Shown: positions 1-8,185, counted from the first letter of the stretch. The stretch is 9,688 nt of DNA from Candidatus Pullichristensenella stercoripullorum (GCA_018712885.1 DVGE01000232.1:1-9688), one strand, 5' to 3'. Notes: generated by a model not told the origin, from the letters alone. Made by a program: numbers and translations.

Positions 1-353
1 AATGCGCTCGGGCACGTTTTTGCCGCAGGCGATGTAGTCGAGGAACAGCAACGGCTTTGCCCCGCAGCAGACCACGTCGTTGACGCACATGGCCACGCAG
101 TCGATGCCCACGGTGTCGTGCTTGTCCATCAGAAAGGCAATTTTCAGCTTCGTGCCCACGCCGTCCGTGCCGGAGACCAGCACCGGGCGGGAAATGCCCG
201 TCAGGTCCATCTCGAACAGGCCGCCGAAGCCGCCGATGCCCTCGAGCACGCCGGGGATGGCCGTGCGCGATACGTGCTTTTTCATCAGTTCCACGGCGCG
301 GTATCCGGCGGTGATGTCCACGCCGGCCTGCTTGTAGCTCTCACTGGCGCTTT

Positions 354-357
<4 letters not shown>
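1..357 (-). CDS. purM: Phosphoribosylaminoimidazole (AIR) synthetase, N-terminal part (cut by left edge)
   Basis: PurM converts FGAM to AIR using ATP, the fifth step of de novo purine synthesis, in the cytoplasm. Only the first 119 codons are present and the gene runs off the left edge. Visible family signatures are the N-terminal YKQAGVDITAGYRAV stretch (residues 8-22), the IGGFGGLFE segment (41-49), the nucleotide-binding SGTDGVGTKLKIA motif (62-74) and the AMCVNDVVCCGAKPLLFLDY block near residues 94-113. The ATG at 357-355 overlaps the purF stop in an ATGA arrangement, which implies translational coupling. A GGAGG sequence seven bases upstream, inside the purF coding end, serves as ribosome binding site. 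It is the fourth gene of the purE-led operon. No internal stop or frameshift is seen in the visible part. Confidence 0.96.
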
Positions 358-1781
<1,424 letters not shown>

Positions 1782-1793
1782 ACGTTTCCCTCT

Positions 1794-2504
1794 TTATTCG
1801 CCCATCAGGCGGCGCAGGATCTCGTGGTAGGCGTCCTCGACGTGGCCGAGGTCGCGGCGGAAGCGGTCCTTGTCCAGCTTTTCGCCGGTGGCGCTGTCCC
1901 AGAAGCGGCAGGTGTCCGGGGAAATTTCATCCGCCAGCACGATGGTGCCGTCCGCCAGACGGCCAAACTCCAGCTTGAAGTCGATCAGTTCGATACCCAG
2001 ATCCTTGAGATAAGCGGAAAGCACTTCGTTGACCTTGAGCGCATACTGGCTGATGAGCTTCAATTCTTCCTCGGAGCAGTACTCCATGGCGAGGATGTGG
2101 TACTCGTTGACCATCGGGTCGCCCAGTTCGTCGTCCTTGTAGCAGAACTCGAGCACGGTCTTTTTCATCTTCGTGCCTTCGGCAAGGCCGAGGCGCTTGG
2201 CCAGGGAACCGGCGGCGATGTTGCGCACGATGACCTCCAGCGGCACGATGGTGACGCGCTTGACCACCGTCTCGCGGGGGGAGAGCTCCTCCACAAAATG
2301 CGTGGGGATGCCGTTTTTCTCCAAGAGCTTCATCAGGTGGTTGGTCACGCGGTTGTTGATCTCGCCCTTGCCGGCGATGGTGCCCTTTTTCAGGCCGTTG
2401 AAGGCGGTGGCATCGTCCTTGTAATCGACGATCAGCAAAGCGGGGTCGTTGGTCTCGTAAACCTTCTTGGCCTTGCCTTCGTACAACAAATCAGTCTTTT
2501 CCAT
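1794..2504 (-). CDS. purC: Phosphoribosylaminoimidazole-succinocarboxamide (SAICAR) synthetase
   Basis: PurC joins CAIR and aspartate with ATP to give SAICAR in the cytosolic de novo purine pathway. The 236-residue length is typical of stand-alone bacterial PurC. Family signatures are LLYEGKAKKVY (6-16, nucleotide-binding N-lobe), PLEVIVRNIAAGS (88-100), the FKLEFGR..DG segment (176-186) and LADEISPDTCRFWD (190-203). The ATG is preceded by AGGAGGG at optimal spacing, and the start lies 12 nt after the purE stop, so the two are clearly co-transcribed. The downstream purF follows after another 12 nt. The frame is intact with nothing unusual. Confidence 0.98.
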   Translation of the reverse strand: MEKTDLLYEGKAKKVYETNDPALLIVDYKDDATAFNGLKKGTIAGKGEINNRVTNHLMKLLEKNGIPTHFVEELSPRETVVKRVTIVPLEVIVRNIAAGSLAKRLGLAEGTKMKKTVLEFCYKDDELGDPMVNEYHILAMEYCSEEELKLISQYALKVNEVLSAYLKDLGIELIDFKLEFGRLADGTIVLADEISPDTCRFWDSATGEKLDKDRFRRDLGHVEDAYHEILRRLMGE

Positions 2505-2516
2505 GGTGCCCTCCTG

Positions 2517-3014
2517 TTATTCTTCGGCAAATTCGGCGCAGATGCGCGCGTCCTTTTCGAGGATCTTGGCTTTGGTGGCCTCGCGGTCGGCCATGAGGCG
2601 TTCCGCAAGCTCGCTATCTTCCACGGCGATGATCTGCGCGGCCAGCAGCGCGGCGTTTTTCGCCCCGTCGATAGCCACGGTGGCCACCGGCATCCCCGGC
2701 GGCATCTGCACGGTGGACAAAAGCGCGTCCAGCCCGTCCAGCGTCGAGGACTTGACGGGCACGCCGATGACCGGCAGCGTGGTGTTGGCTGCCATGGCCC
2801 CGGCCAGATGCGCGGCCTTGCCCGCGGCGGCGATGATGGCGCCAAAGCCGTTCTCGCGCGCGTTCATAGCGAAAGCGCGCGCCTCTTCCGGCGTGCGGTG
2901 CGCGGAAAGCACGCGCACGCAGAACGGCACGCCCAGCGCTTTGAGCGTTTCGGCGCAGGGACGCATGACGTTCAGGTCGCTGTCGCTGCCCATGACTACG
3001 GCTACCTTGCGCAA
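2517..3014 (-). CDS. purE: 5-(carboxyamino)imidazole ribonucleotide mutase, class I PurE
   Basis: PurE rearranges N5-CAIR to CAIR. The 165-residue protein carries the class I signatures GSDSD (9-13, phosphate binding), SAHRTPE (37-43, with the active-site His-Arg) and an A-A-H-L substrate loop within AAAGKAAHLAGAMAANT. The start is a TTG at 3014-3012. An AGGAGG lies seven bases upstream, and the resulting N-terminus MRKVAVVMGSDSD matches family PurE starts with no room for a better ATG. It is the first gene of the purine operon, about 35 nt downstream of the predicted transcription start. Class I enzymes normally need PurK to supply N5-CAIR, yet purC follows directly. Either purK lies elsewhere or carboxylation happens another way. 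Confidence 0.96.
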   Translation of the reverse strand: MRKVAVVMGSDSDLNVMRPCAETLKALGVPFCVRVLSAHRTPEEARAFAMNARENGFGAIIAAAGKAAHLAGAMAANTTLPVIGVPVKSSTLDGLDALLSTVQMPPGMPVATVAIDGAKNAALLAAQIIAVEDSELAERLMADREATKAKILEKDARICAEFAEE

Positions 3015-3031
3015 AGTGATCCCTCCTGTTT

Positions 3032-3138
3032 ACGAACATTGGTCGTGACATGACCATGATATACGCTGCATACACTCTTGTCAACGAACGTTGGACTATC
3101 AAAAGCATTAAAAGTTCGGAAAAAACGCGAACGTTCGC
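3032..3138 (-). promoter_or_regulatory. Cluster of CGAAC/GTTCG boxes flanking the pur promoter (PurBox-like operators)
   Basis: Four related boxes are visible. 3111-3123 read on the minus strand (TTTTCCGAACTTT) matches 12 of 13 positions of the Bacillus PurBox AWWWCCGAACWWT as I recall it. An inverted, weaker partner lies at 3080-3092, 18 nt away, close to the 16-17 nt spacing of B. subtilis box pairs. It overlaps the -35 hexamer. 3127-3138 is a perfect 12-bp palindrome, GCGAACGTTCGC. 3032-3042 repeats the + strand 11-mer of 3084-3094 with one mismatch, 52 bp away, and lies just downstream of the predicted start. A PurR-type regulator sensing PRPP is the best guess, but the regulator gene is not in the window. 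Confidence 0.55.
3056..3084 (-). promoter_or_regulatory. Sigma-A type promoter of the pur operon
   Basis: On the minus strand, TTGACA (3084-3079, 6/6 to consensus), a 17-nt spacer and TATCAT (3061-3056, 5/6) form a near-ideal housekeeping promoter. The predicted start near 3049 gives a leader of about 35 nt before the purE TTG. That is too short for a purine riboswitch, so control is more likely by a DNA-binding protein at the flanking CGAAC boxes. Confidence 0.85.
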
Positions 3139-3171
3139 CCTTTTGCGCGCGGGCAATGTACAGCGGGGCGC

Positions 3172-3201
3172 AAAAAAGGCCCGCGGCATGACGCCGCGGG
3201 C
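3172..3201 (-). terminator. Rho-independent terminator of the LCP gene
   Basis: A perfect 9-bp GC-rich stem (3179-3187 paired with 3193-3201) with a 5-nt loop is followed on the minus strand by one base and six T residues (3177-3172). It begins 10 nt after the LCP stop codon. It insulates the purine operon from upstream transcription. Confidence 0.93.
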
Positions 3202-3210
3202 GAAGGGGGT

Positions 3211-4548
3211 CTAATAGTAAATGAAGTTCTGCAGCTCGCGCGTGTTGGTCGCCCAGTCGATGTCATAGAACATGGATTGGTTGTTGCGCGTTTCCTGTAC
3301 GTAGGTGTCGGTCACGGGGAGCACCATCGTCTCCGCGCCGTCCAGGCCGCTGTTGAGCACCTTGTCGGCAATGGTGATGATCTCCTCCAGCGTCATGTTG
3401 GTCTCGATATACTGCTGCAGCGTCATGCCCAGCTGCAACAGCTGCATGGCGTTGGTGCCGCGCATCTTCTCCATCATCGCCACCAGCACTTTGCGCTGGC
3501 GGTTGGTGCGCTCCCAGTCGCTGTCGATCTTGCGGATGCGGGCGTAGGCCAGCGCCTGCCGGCCGTTCAAGTGGACGTTCTCGCCGTACTCGTCGTCGCC
3601 CAGGTATTCGTTGGTGGCGGTGAGGTTGCTCTCGTCCCAGCCGTTTTCGTGGGCGATCTGCAGCTGGCTCCAGACGTTGTGGTTGATCTGATCCTTCTCC
3701 GCCTCGGTGATGTCCATCTCCACGCCGCCCAGCGCCTCGCAGATCTGCGTGAAGCCGGTGAAGTTGACCATCACGTACTTTTCGATGTTCATGCCCAGGA
3801 GCTGGTTGATGGTGCGCATCGTCATCTCCGGCCCGCCGAAGTAGTTGGCGGCGTTGAGGCGGTAGGTGCCGTTGTTCGCGCCCAAATCGGTGAACTCCAC
3901 GGCCATGTCGCGCATCAGCGAGGTGAGCTTGACTTCAGAAGTTTCCGTGTTGATCGAGCAGATGATCATCGTGTCTGAGCGGCAGCTCTCGCCCTGTATG
4001 CGCTGATCCACGCCCAGCAGCAGTATGTTCTGCCACTCGGGGGAGAGGCTGGTGTTGACCGCCAGGTCGGTCACCTGCACCATCTGGTCTTCGGTGAGGC
4101 CGGCGATCTCGGTGTCCTCGCTGCCCAACAGATCGCTCAGCGCGCTGTTGTCCTGCGGCGCGGCGTCGTCGCCCGTCTGCGCGTCCGGCGCGCCGGGGGC
4201 GATGGTAGCGTCCGCGGCCGGGGCGATGGCCGGCAGCGTGGAAGCGGCGACCGCCGGATCGACCGGATCGGAGCCCGAGGCCCAGGGCCGCCAGATGAGC
4301 AGCACCACGGCGACGATGATGAGCGCCAGTATGCCGAGGAATACGTAAAAGCGGCCGCTCACGTGCTTGCCGCCGCGCCGCGGGGGATCGCGCCGGGGCG
4401 CGGAGCCGCCCGAAGGCCGCGCGCCCGTGGGCCGCGCGCCAGAGGGCCGATACCCCGAAGGCCGGGAACCGGAGGGCCGTGCGCCGCTCGGCGCGCTGCG
4501 TCGCGCCGCGGACGATACCGGTCGTTGCGGAGGCCGACGATCTGCCAT
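3211..4548 (-). CDS. LytR-CpsA-Psr (LCP) family cell-wall glycopolymer transferase
   Basis: LCP enzymes transfer lipid-linked glycopolymers such as teichoic acids or capsule onto peptidoglycan at the outer membrane face. The start is taken at 4548 (MADRRPPQRP) because GGAG sits nine bases upstream. The frame stays open to 4620, but that region contains the promoter. The 445-residue product has a basic, disordered cytoplasmic N-terminus with a PSGxR pentapeptide repeat (20-47), one membrane segment (about 67-86), an Ala/Pro/Asp-rich extracellular linker (about 90-150) and the LCP domain from NILLLGVDQR (174-183) onward. Conserved acid and arginine positions are visible: D181, R190 in CRSDTM, R213 in MRDM, and the R337-R352 block (ARIRKIDSDWERTNRQR). 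A short C-terminal extension follows. It is monocistronic, with its own promoter and terminator. The exact glycopolymer cannot be inferred. Confidence 0.95.
   Translation of the reverse strand: MADRRPPQRPVSSAARRSAPSGARPSGSRPSGYRPSGARPTGARPSGGSAPRRDPPRRGGKHVSGRFYVFLGILALIIVAVVLLIWRPWASGSDPVDPAVAASTLPAIAPAADATIAPGAPDAQTGDDAAPQDNSALSDLLGSEDTEIAGLTEDQMVQVTDLAVNTSLSPEWQNILLLGVDQRIQGESCRSDTMIICSINTETSEVKLTSLMRDMAVEFTDLGANNGTYRLNAANYFGGPEMTMRTINQLLGMNIEKYVMVNFTGFTQICEALGGVEMDITEAEKDQINHNVWSQLQIAHENGWDESNLTATNEYLGDDEYGENVHLNGRQALAYARIRKIDSDWERTNRQRKVLVAMMEKMRGTNAMQLLQLGMTLQQYIETNMTLEEIITIADKVLNSGLDGAETMVLPVTDTYVQETRNNQSMFYDIDWATNTRELQNFIYY
4408..4491 (-). repeat. In-frame 15-bp tandem repeat encoding PSGxR pentapeptides
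   Basis: Within the LCP gene, residues 20-47 read as PSGAR, PSGSR, PSGYR, PSGAR, PTGAR and PSGG: five full and one partial unit, each from a diverged 15-bp DNA unit. The repeat precedes the membrane segment, so it lies on the cytoplasmic side. Confidence 0.9.
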
Positions 4549-4591
4549 GAAATCCATCTCCTTAATCATCAAGGTTTGCATATACGGTACC

Positions 4592-4620
4592 ATTATACAC
4601 ATCTGATCCCCGGAAATCAA
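4592..4620 (-). promoter_or_regulatory. Sigma-A type promoter of the LCP gene
   Basis: On the minus strand, TTGATT (4620-4615, 4/6), a 17-nt spacer and a perfect TATAAT (4597-4592) predict a start near 4585, about 37 nt before the LCP ATG. The -35 and most of the spacer lie inside the dyad at 4603-4640. Confidence 0.75.
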
Positions 4621-4640
4621 CTTGATTTGCCGGGGATCAG
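4603..4640. promoter_or_regulatory. Long dyad overlapping the LCP promoter (operator candidate)
   Basis: CTGATCCCCGG (4603-4613) is perfectly inverted at 4630-4640 (CCGGGGATCAG). Inside it, AAATCAA (4614-4620) pairs with TTGATTT (4622-4628), leaving only g4629 unpaired and c4621 at the centre. Neither strand has a T-run after the stem, so a standard intrinsic terminator is unlikely. The dyad covers the -35 and most of the spacer of the LCP promoter, as a repressor or spacer-binding activator site would. An alternative is a weak end of the tldD-pmbA transcript. Confidence 0.6.
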
Positions 4641-4684
4641 GGCAACAAACGGGGCGATGCGGCGAAAAAATCGTGACAAAACCG

Positions 4685-6037
4685 TTATTTTCCCGCCACC
4701 GAAAGCGCCGGGATGAGCAGCGAGGGGCTGGCGAAAGCGCTGGCGCCGGGCGCGGAGAACTTCACATCGCCGCCCACGGCCTCCACGCTTTTGAGCAGCG
4801 CAAAGAAGTTGCCCGCCAGCGTGATCTGGTTCACCGAGCCGGCGATCTTGCCATTCTCCACGCGATAGCCGCGCGCGGGCAGGGAGAAATCGCCGCTCAC
4901 CACGTCCGCGCCGGCGTGCCAGCCCTGCAAGTCGGTAATGAGCAGCCCATCGCCGAGCAGATCGAGCATGTCCTCAAAGGCGAGGTTCGAGGGCTGCACG
5001 CAGAAGTTGGACGGGGCCACGCCCACGGGCGAGCCATACCCGCCGCGGCAGGCGTTGGCGGTGGTCTCGACGCCCTGCTTTTTCGCCGTCTTCAGGTTGT
5101 GCAAAAGCGTCCTCAGCACGCCCCCGGAGACGACCTCCTTGCGATACGTGGGCACGCCTTCGCCGTCAAAGGGCGTGGAGGCGGCCCGCCCCGGCAGGTG
5201 CGGCTCGTCCGCGATGGTCAGGCAGTCGGCGGCGATCTTCTCGCCCTCGCGCCCTTTGAGCAGCGAAAGCCCCTTCTGGGCGCGGTCGGCGGAAAAGACG
5301 CCGGAGAAGGTGCGCAGCATCTGCGCGGCGACGTCGTTTTTCAAAAGCACGCGGTAGCTGCCCGAGGGCACGCTTTTGGCGGCAAGGCCGTCCACGGCCT
5401 CTTTGACCGCCTCGCGGGCGGCCTTTTCCGCGTCGATCTTCGCCGGGTCGTTCTCAAAAAACAGCGAGAAGCCGGAGCTGACGCGGCCGCCTTCCTCGGC
5501 CACGGGCTGCACGTAGCCGCCGATGATATTGGAGCGCCGCTCCACGCGCAGGCCGAGGGTGTTGACGATCTCCACCGCGCTGGATTCGCTGAACACACAG
5601 GCCTCCGCCTCGCGGCGCAGGCGCGCGTCCATGGCCACGGCCATGGTCTCCAGCGACTTGCACAGCTTGATCTTCTCCGCCCCGGTCGTCTCGTCGATGT
5701 CGGGGCAGTAGTTCTGCACGTCCGCGTACTTCTCCGCCCCGGCAAAGAGGAACTGCTCGTCCTCGCACTCGATGAGCCGCGCGTTCTCCCGCGCGCCCTC
5801 CACCAGCAGGGCGATGGAATCCTCGTCCAGCGCCTGCGTGGAGGCGTAGCCCATTTTGCCGTCCACAAGGCCGCGAAAGCCCAGCCCGCAGGCTTCGGAA
5901 GCGGAATAGTCGGTGATCTCGCCGCCGAATACGGTCACGGAAAAGCTCTCCCCGGCGGCGTAATAGACTTCACAGGCGGAAAAGCCCGCTTCCTTGGCTC
6001 GCTGAAACAACCGCTCGTAAAACTCGTTTCGTTCCAT
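4685..6037 (-). CDS. pmbA: TldE/PmbA-type subunit of the TldD/TldE metalloprotease
   Basis: PmbA (TldE) is the non-zinc subunit that pairs with TldD to form a protease that threads unfolded peptides. In E. coli it matures microcin B17 and degrades the CcdA antitoxin. The 450-residue length is standard. The N-terminal ACEVYYAAGESFSVTVFGGE (21-40), DGEGVP (291-296) and the C-terminal SGDFSLPARGYRVENGKIAG stretch (381-400) with TLAGNFF (406-412) are family-typical. The HExxxH motif of TldD is absent, as expected. The ATG lies three bases after the tldD stop and in the same frame. GGGAGGG within the tldD end provides the ribosome binding site. The gene is the last of the regulator-tldD-pmbA unit, and no clear T-run terminator follows. 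Confidence 0.95.
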   Translation of the reverse strand: MERNEFYERLFQRAKEAGFSACEVYYAAGESFSVTVFGGEITDYSASEACGLGFRGLVDGKMGYASTQALDEDSIALLVEGARENARLIECEDEQFLFAGAEKYADVQNYCPDIDETTGAEKIKLCKSLETMAVAMDARLRREAEACVFSESSAVEIVNTLGLRVERRSNIIGGYVQPVAEEGGRVSSGFSLFFENDPAKIDAEKAAREAVKEAVDGLAAKSVPSGSYRVLLKNDVAAQMLRTFSGVFSADRAQKGLSLLKGREGEKIAADCLTIADEPHLPGRAASTPFDGEGVPTYRKEVVSGGVLRTLLHNLKTAKKQGVETTANACRGGYGSPVGVAPSNFCVQPSNLAFEDMLDLLGDGLLITDLQGWHAGADVVSGDFSLPARGYRVENGKIAGSVNQITLAGNFFALLKSVEAVGGDVKFSAPGASAFASPSLLIPALSVAGK

Positions 6038-6040
6038 ACC

Positions 6041-7423
6041 TCAGCGCCCTCCCACGGTGATGTCGGTCACGCGGATCATCGGCTGGCCCACGTTGACGGG
6101 GATGCTGCCGCTCACCGAGCTGCACATGCCCTGCCCAAGCTCCAACGTCTTGCCCACGCGGTCGATCTTTTTGAGGATGTCCGCGCCCTTGCCGATGAGC
6201 GTCGCCCCGCGCACAGGCCGGTCGATCCTGCCACCCTTCACAAGGTAGCCCTCGGAAACGGCGAAGTTGAACTCCCCGGTGATGGGGTTGACCGAGCCGC
6301 CGCCCATGGCCTTGGCGTACAGCCCGTCGCCCATGGAGGAAATGATCTCGCCCTCGTCGTCGTTTCCCGGGGCGATGAACGTGTTGCGCATGCGCGAGGT
6401 GGGCGCGCAGGTGTAGTCCTGCCGCCGGGCGCTGCCGGTGACGGCCATGGCCATGCGCCGCCCGTTGAGGCGGTCGACCATATAGTTTTTGAGGACGCCG
6501 TTTTCGATGAGCACCAGCCGCGTGGCGGGGGTGCCCTCGTCGTCGATGTTGATGGAGCCCCATTCGTTTTCCATGGTGCCGTCGTCGATGGCGGTGACGA
6601 TGGGGGAGGCGATCTGCTGCCCCAGCTTGCCGGCGAACTCGGAATTGCCAAAGGCCACCGCCGTGGCTTCCAGCGAATGCCCGCACGCTTCGTGGAAGAT
6701 GACGCCGCCAAAGCCCTTGTCGATGACCGCGCACATCACCCCCGCCGGGCAGGGCTCGGCGTGCAGCATGGTCACGGCCTGCTTCGCGGCGCGGCGGCCC
6801 ACCTCCTCGGGATCGACGCGGCCGTCGAACAATTCAAAGCCCATCATCGCCCCGGGGTTGCAGCTGCCGGTCTGGCTCTCGCCGCCTGCGGAAGCCACCG
6901 CCGTCAGCGCCAGGCGGGTGTAGACGCGGCGGTCGGGGGCGAGCAGGCCTTCGCTGTTGGCGATGACCACGTCCGTCTCCCAGTCGTAGAGCCGCGCCGT
7001 CACCTGGCTCACCTCCGCGGACACGGCGCGGGCGGCGGCGTCGGCGGCCTTGACCACCCGCGCGCGCCGCGCCCCGGGCACGTCCATGGGCAGTTGGGCG
7101 ATGGCGTGGATGTTGCGGGGGATGGCCCCGGTCAGGCGCACGTCCACTGTGCGATCGGCAGAACCGATGGCGTCCGCCGCCTTCTGCGCCGCGCGCACAA
7201 GGCCGGAAAGGGAGACGTCGTTGGTGAACACGTAGACGCTGGAAAGCCCCTTGTACACGCGCACGCCCGCCCCGGCGCTGCGCCCCGTGAGCGCCGTTTC
7301 GATGGCGCCGGCGTTGAGCGTCAGGCTGCTGGAGCGCGTATCTTCATAGAATATCTCGGCAAAGTCGCCGCCGGTCTTCAAGGCGGCGGCGAGCGCCTGT
7401 TCAGCGATCAAACGGGATAGCAT
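6041..7423 (-). CDS. tldD: TldD zinc metalloprotease subunit
   Basis: TldD is the catalytic subunit of the TldD/TldE heterodimer, a cytosolic protease for small unfolded peptides. The 460-residue protein contains the zinc site HEACGH (HExxxH, residues 244-249). Cys434 in QGMCSS sits where the family places the additional cysteine zinc ligand. The surrounding VIFHEACGHSLEAT, DDEGTPATR (294-302) and PTSRMRNTFIAPG (341-353) blocks are strongly conserved TldD signatures. The ATG at 7423 has AGGAGGT five bases upstream. The start follows the LytTR regulator stop by 12 nt, so co-transcription is near certain. Its natural substrate is unknown, and no RiPP precursor, microcin or toxin-antitoxin gene is visible nearby. 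Confidence 0.97.
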   Translation of the reverse strand: MLSRLIAEQALAAALKTGGDFAEIFYEDTRSSSLTLNAGAIETALTGRSAGAGVRVYKGLSSVYVFTNDVSLSGLVRAAQKAADAIGSADRTVDVRLTGAIPRNIHAIAQLPMDVPGARRARVVKAADAAARAVSAEVSQVTARLYDWETDVVIANSEGLLAPDRRVYTRLALTAVASAGGESQTGSCNPGAMMGFELFDGRVDPEEVGRRAAKQAVTMLHAEPCPAGVMCAVIDKGFGGVIFHEACGHSLEATAVAFGNSEFAGKLGQQIASPIVTAIDDGTMENEWGSINIDDEGTPATRLVLIENGVLKNYMVDRLNGRRMAMAVTGSARRQDYTCAPTSRMRNTFIAPGNDDEGEIISSMGDGLYAKAMGGGSVNPITGEFNFAVSEGYLVKGGRIDRPVRGATLIGKGADILKKIDRVGKTLELGQGMCSSVSGSIPVNVGQPMIRVTDITVGGR

Positions 7424-7435
7424 GACGACCTCCTG

Positions 7436-8185
7436 TCAGGAAAAGAGTTTTTGCAGTTCGTCGAAGCGCTCGTGGGTGATGAGCGCGTCGCGCTTCGTGC
7501 CGCACAGACGCACGATGTACGTCCAGCGGCCGTAGGGCGTGACGGATTCGATCTGGTCGATGTTCACGATGTAGGATTTGTGGGTGCGGAAGAACATATT
7601 CGCGGGCAAACGCTCTTCCAGCTCGCTCAGTCCCTCGCTGGTGACGTAGCGGCCGTCGTTCACGGTGTAGATGACGGTCTGCCGCTCCTCGCGCTGCACC
7701 AGCAATATGTCCTCGATGTCCACGAAGGAAAGCCCGTCGCGGCTTTTGAGCATCAACCGCGAAGGCGCCTCGCGGGGCCGGGGGCGCGTGGTCACCGCCT
7801 GCGCGGCGGCGCTCTCCCGCAGCCGCTCGCGGATGAGCCGCAGCGTGTTGAGGGCGCGCTCCACGGGGAAGGGCTTCACCAGATAGTCGAAGGCGTAGAC
7901 CTCAAAGGCGCTCTTCATGTACTGTTCGTGCGCCGTGGCGAACACCAGCACCGCCTTGGGGTCCTTGTCCTGGATGACGCGCGCGCAGTCGATGCCGGAC
8001 ATGCCGGGCATCTCCACGTCCATCAGCACCACTTCGGGCGTGAACTTCTCATACAGCGCCAGCAGCTCCTCGCCGCTCTGCGCTTCGCCCACGAGCTGGT
8101 AATCCTCGGCGCGCGCGATGAGCTTGCGCATCATCAGGAGCATGCCGGGGTCGTCGTCGGCGATCAGTATGCGGATGGGCTCCAT
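7436..8185 (-). CDS. LytTR-family response regulator (REC-LytTR)
   Basis: This is a two-component response regulator of the AgrA/LytR type. The receiver domain (about 1-120) has the acidic pair D10-D11, phospho-acceptor Asp56 in VLMDVEMPG, T84 and K104 in YLVKPF. A proline/arginine-rich linker (about 121-142) leads to a LytTR DNA-binding domain (about 144-249) with the typical FFRTHKSYIVNI segment (198-209). The ATG at 8185 has AAGGAG upstream at good spacing. It should bind DNA after phosphorylation by a histidine kinase, but no kinase gene is adjacent: the neighbours are an unrelated small protein upstream and tldD 12 nt downstream. A SigH-like promoter lies immediately upstream. Members of this family often control peptide-based signalling, bacteriocin or wall genes. 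The targets here are unknown. Confidence 0.96.
   Translation of the reverse strand: MEPIRILIADDDPGMLLMMRKLIARAEDYQLVGEAQSGEELLALYEKFTPEVVLMDVEMPGMSGIDCARVIQDKDPKAVLVFATAHEQYMKSAFEVYAFDYLVKPFPVERALNTLRLIRERLRESAAAQAVTTRPRPREAPSRLMLKSRDGLSFVDIEDILLVQREERQTVIYTVNDGRYVTSEGLSELEERLPANMFFRTHKSYIVNIDQIESVTPYGRWTYIVRLCGTKRDALITHERFDELQKLFS

Noticed and set aside
3127..3138. LexA/SOS box at the GCGAACGTTCGC palindrome
   Set aside because: The Gram-positive SOS box has CGAAC and GTTCG separated by four bases. Here they abut, and the downstream genes are purine biosynthetic.
3015..3171. Purine or PRPP riboswitch in the pur leader
   Set aside because: The predicted leader is only about 35 nt, with no aptamer-like stems or anti-terminator. 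The upstream part precedes the promoter.
4549..4620. Upstream start at 4620 for the LCP gene, adding 24 residues
   Set aside because: That stretch contains the promoter -10 and -35. The ATG at 4548 has a well-placed GGAG and gives a typical basic N-terminus.
4603..4640. Standard intrinsic terminator for tldD-pmbA
   Set aside because: The stem is strong but no T-run follows on either strand, and it overlaps a good promoter. It is kept as an operator candidate instead.
4622..7420. A 932-codon open frame on the + strand opposite tldD and pmbA
   Set aside because: It is the antisense shadow of two genes lying in the same frame. The translation is low-complexity His/Gly/Ala/Val/Arg-rich with no recognisable domain, and it has no ribosome binding site of note, while the minus strand encodes two clear families.
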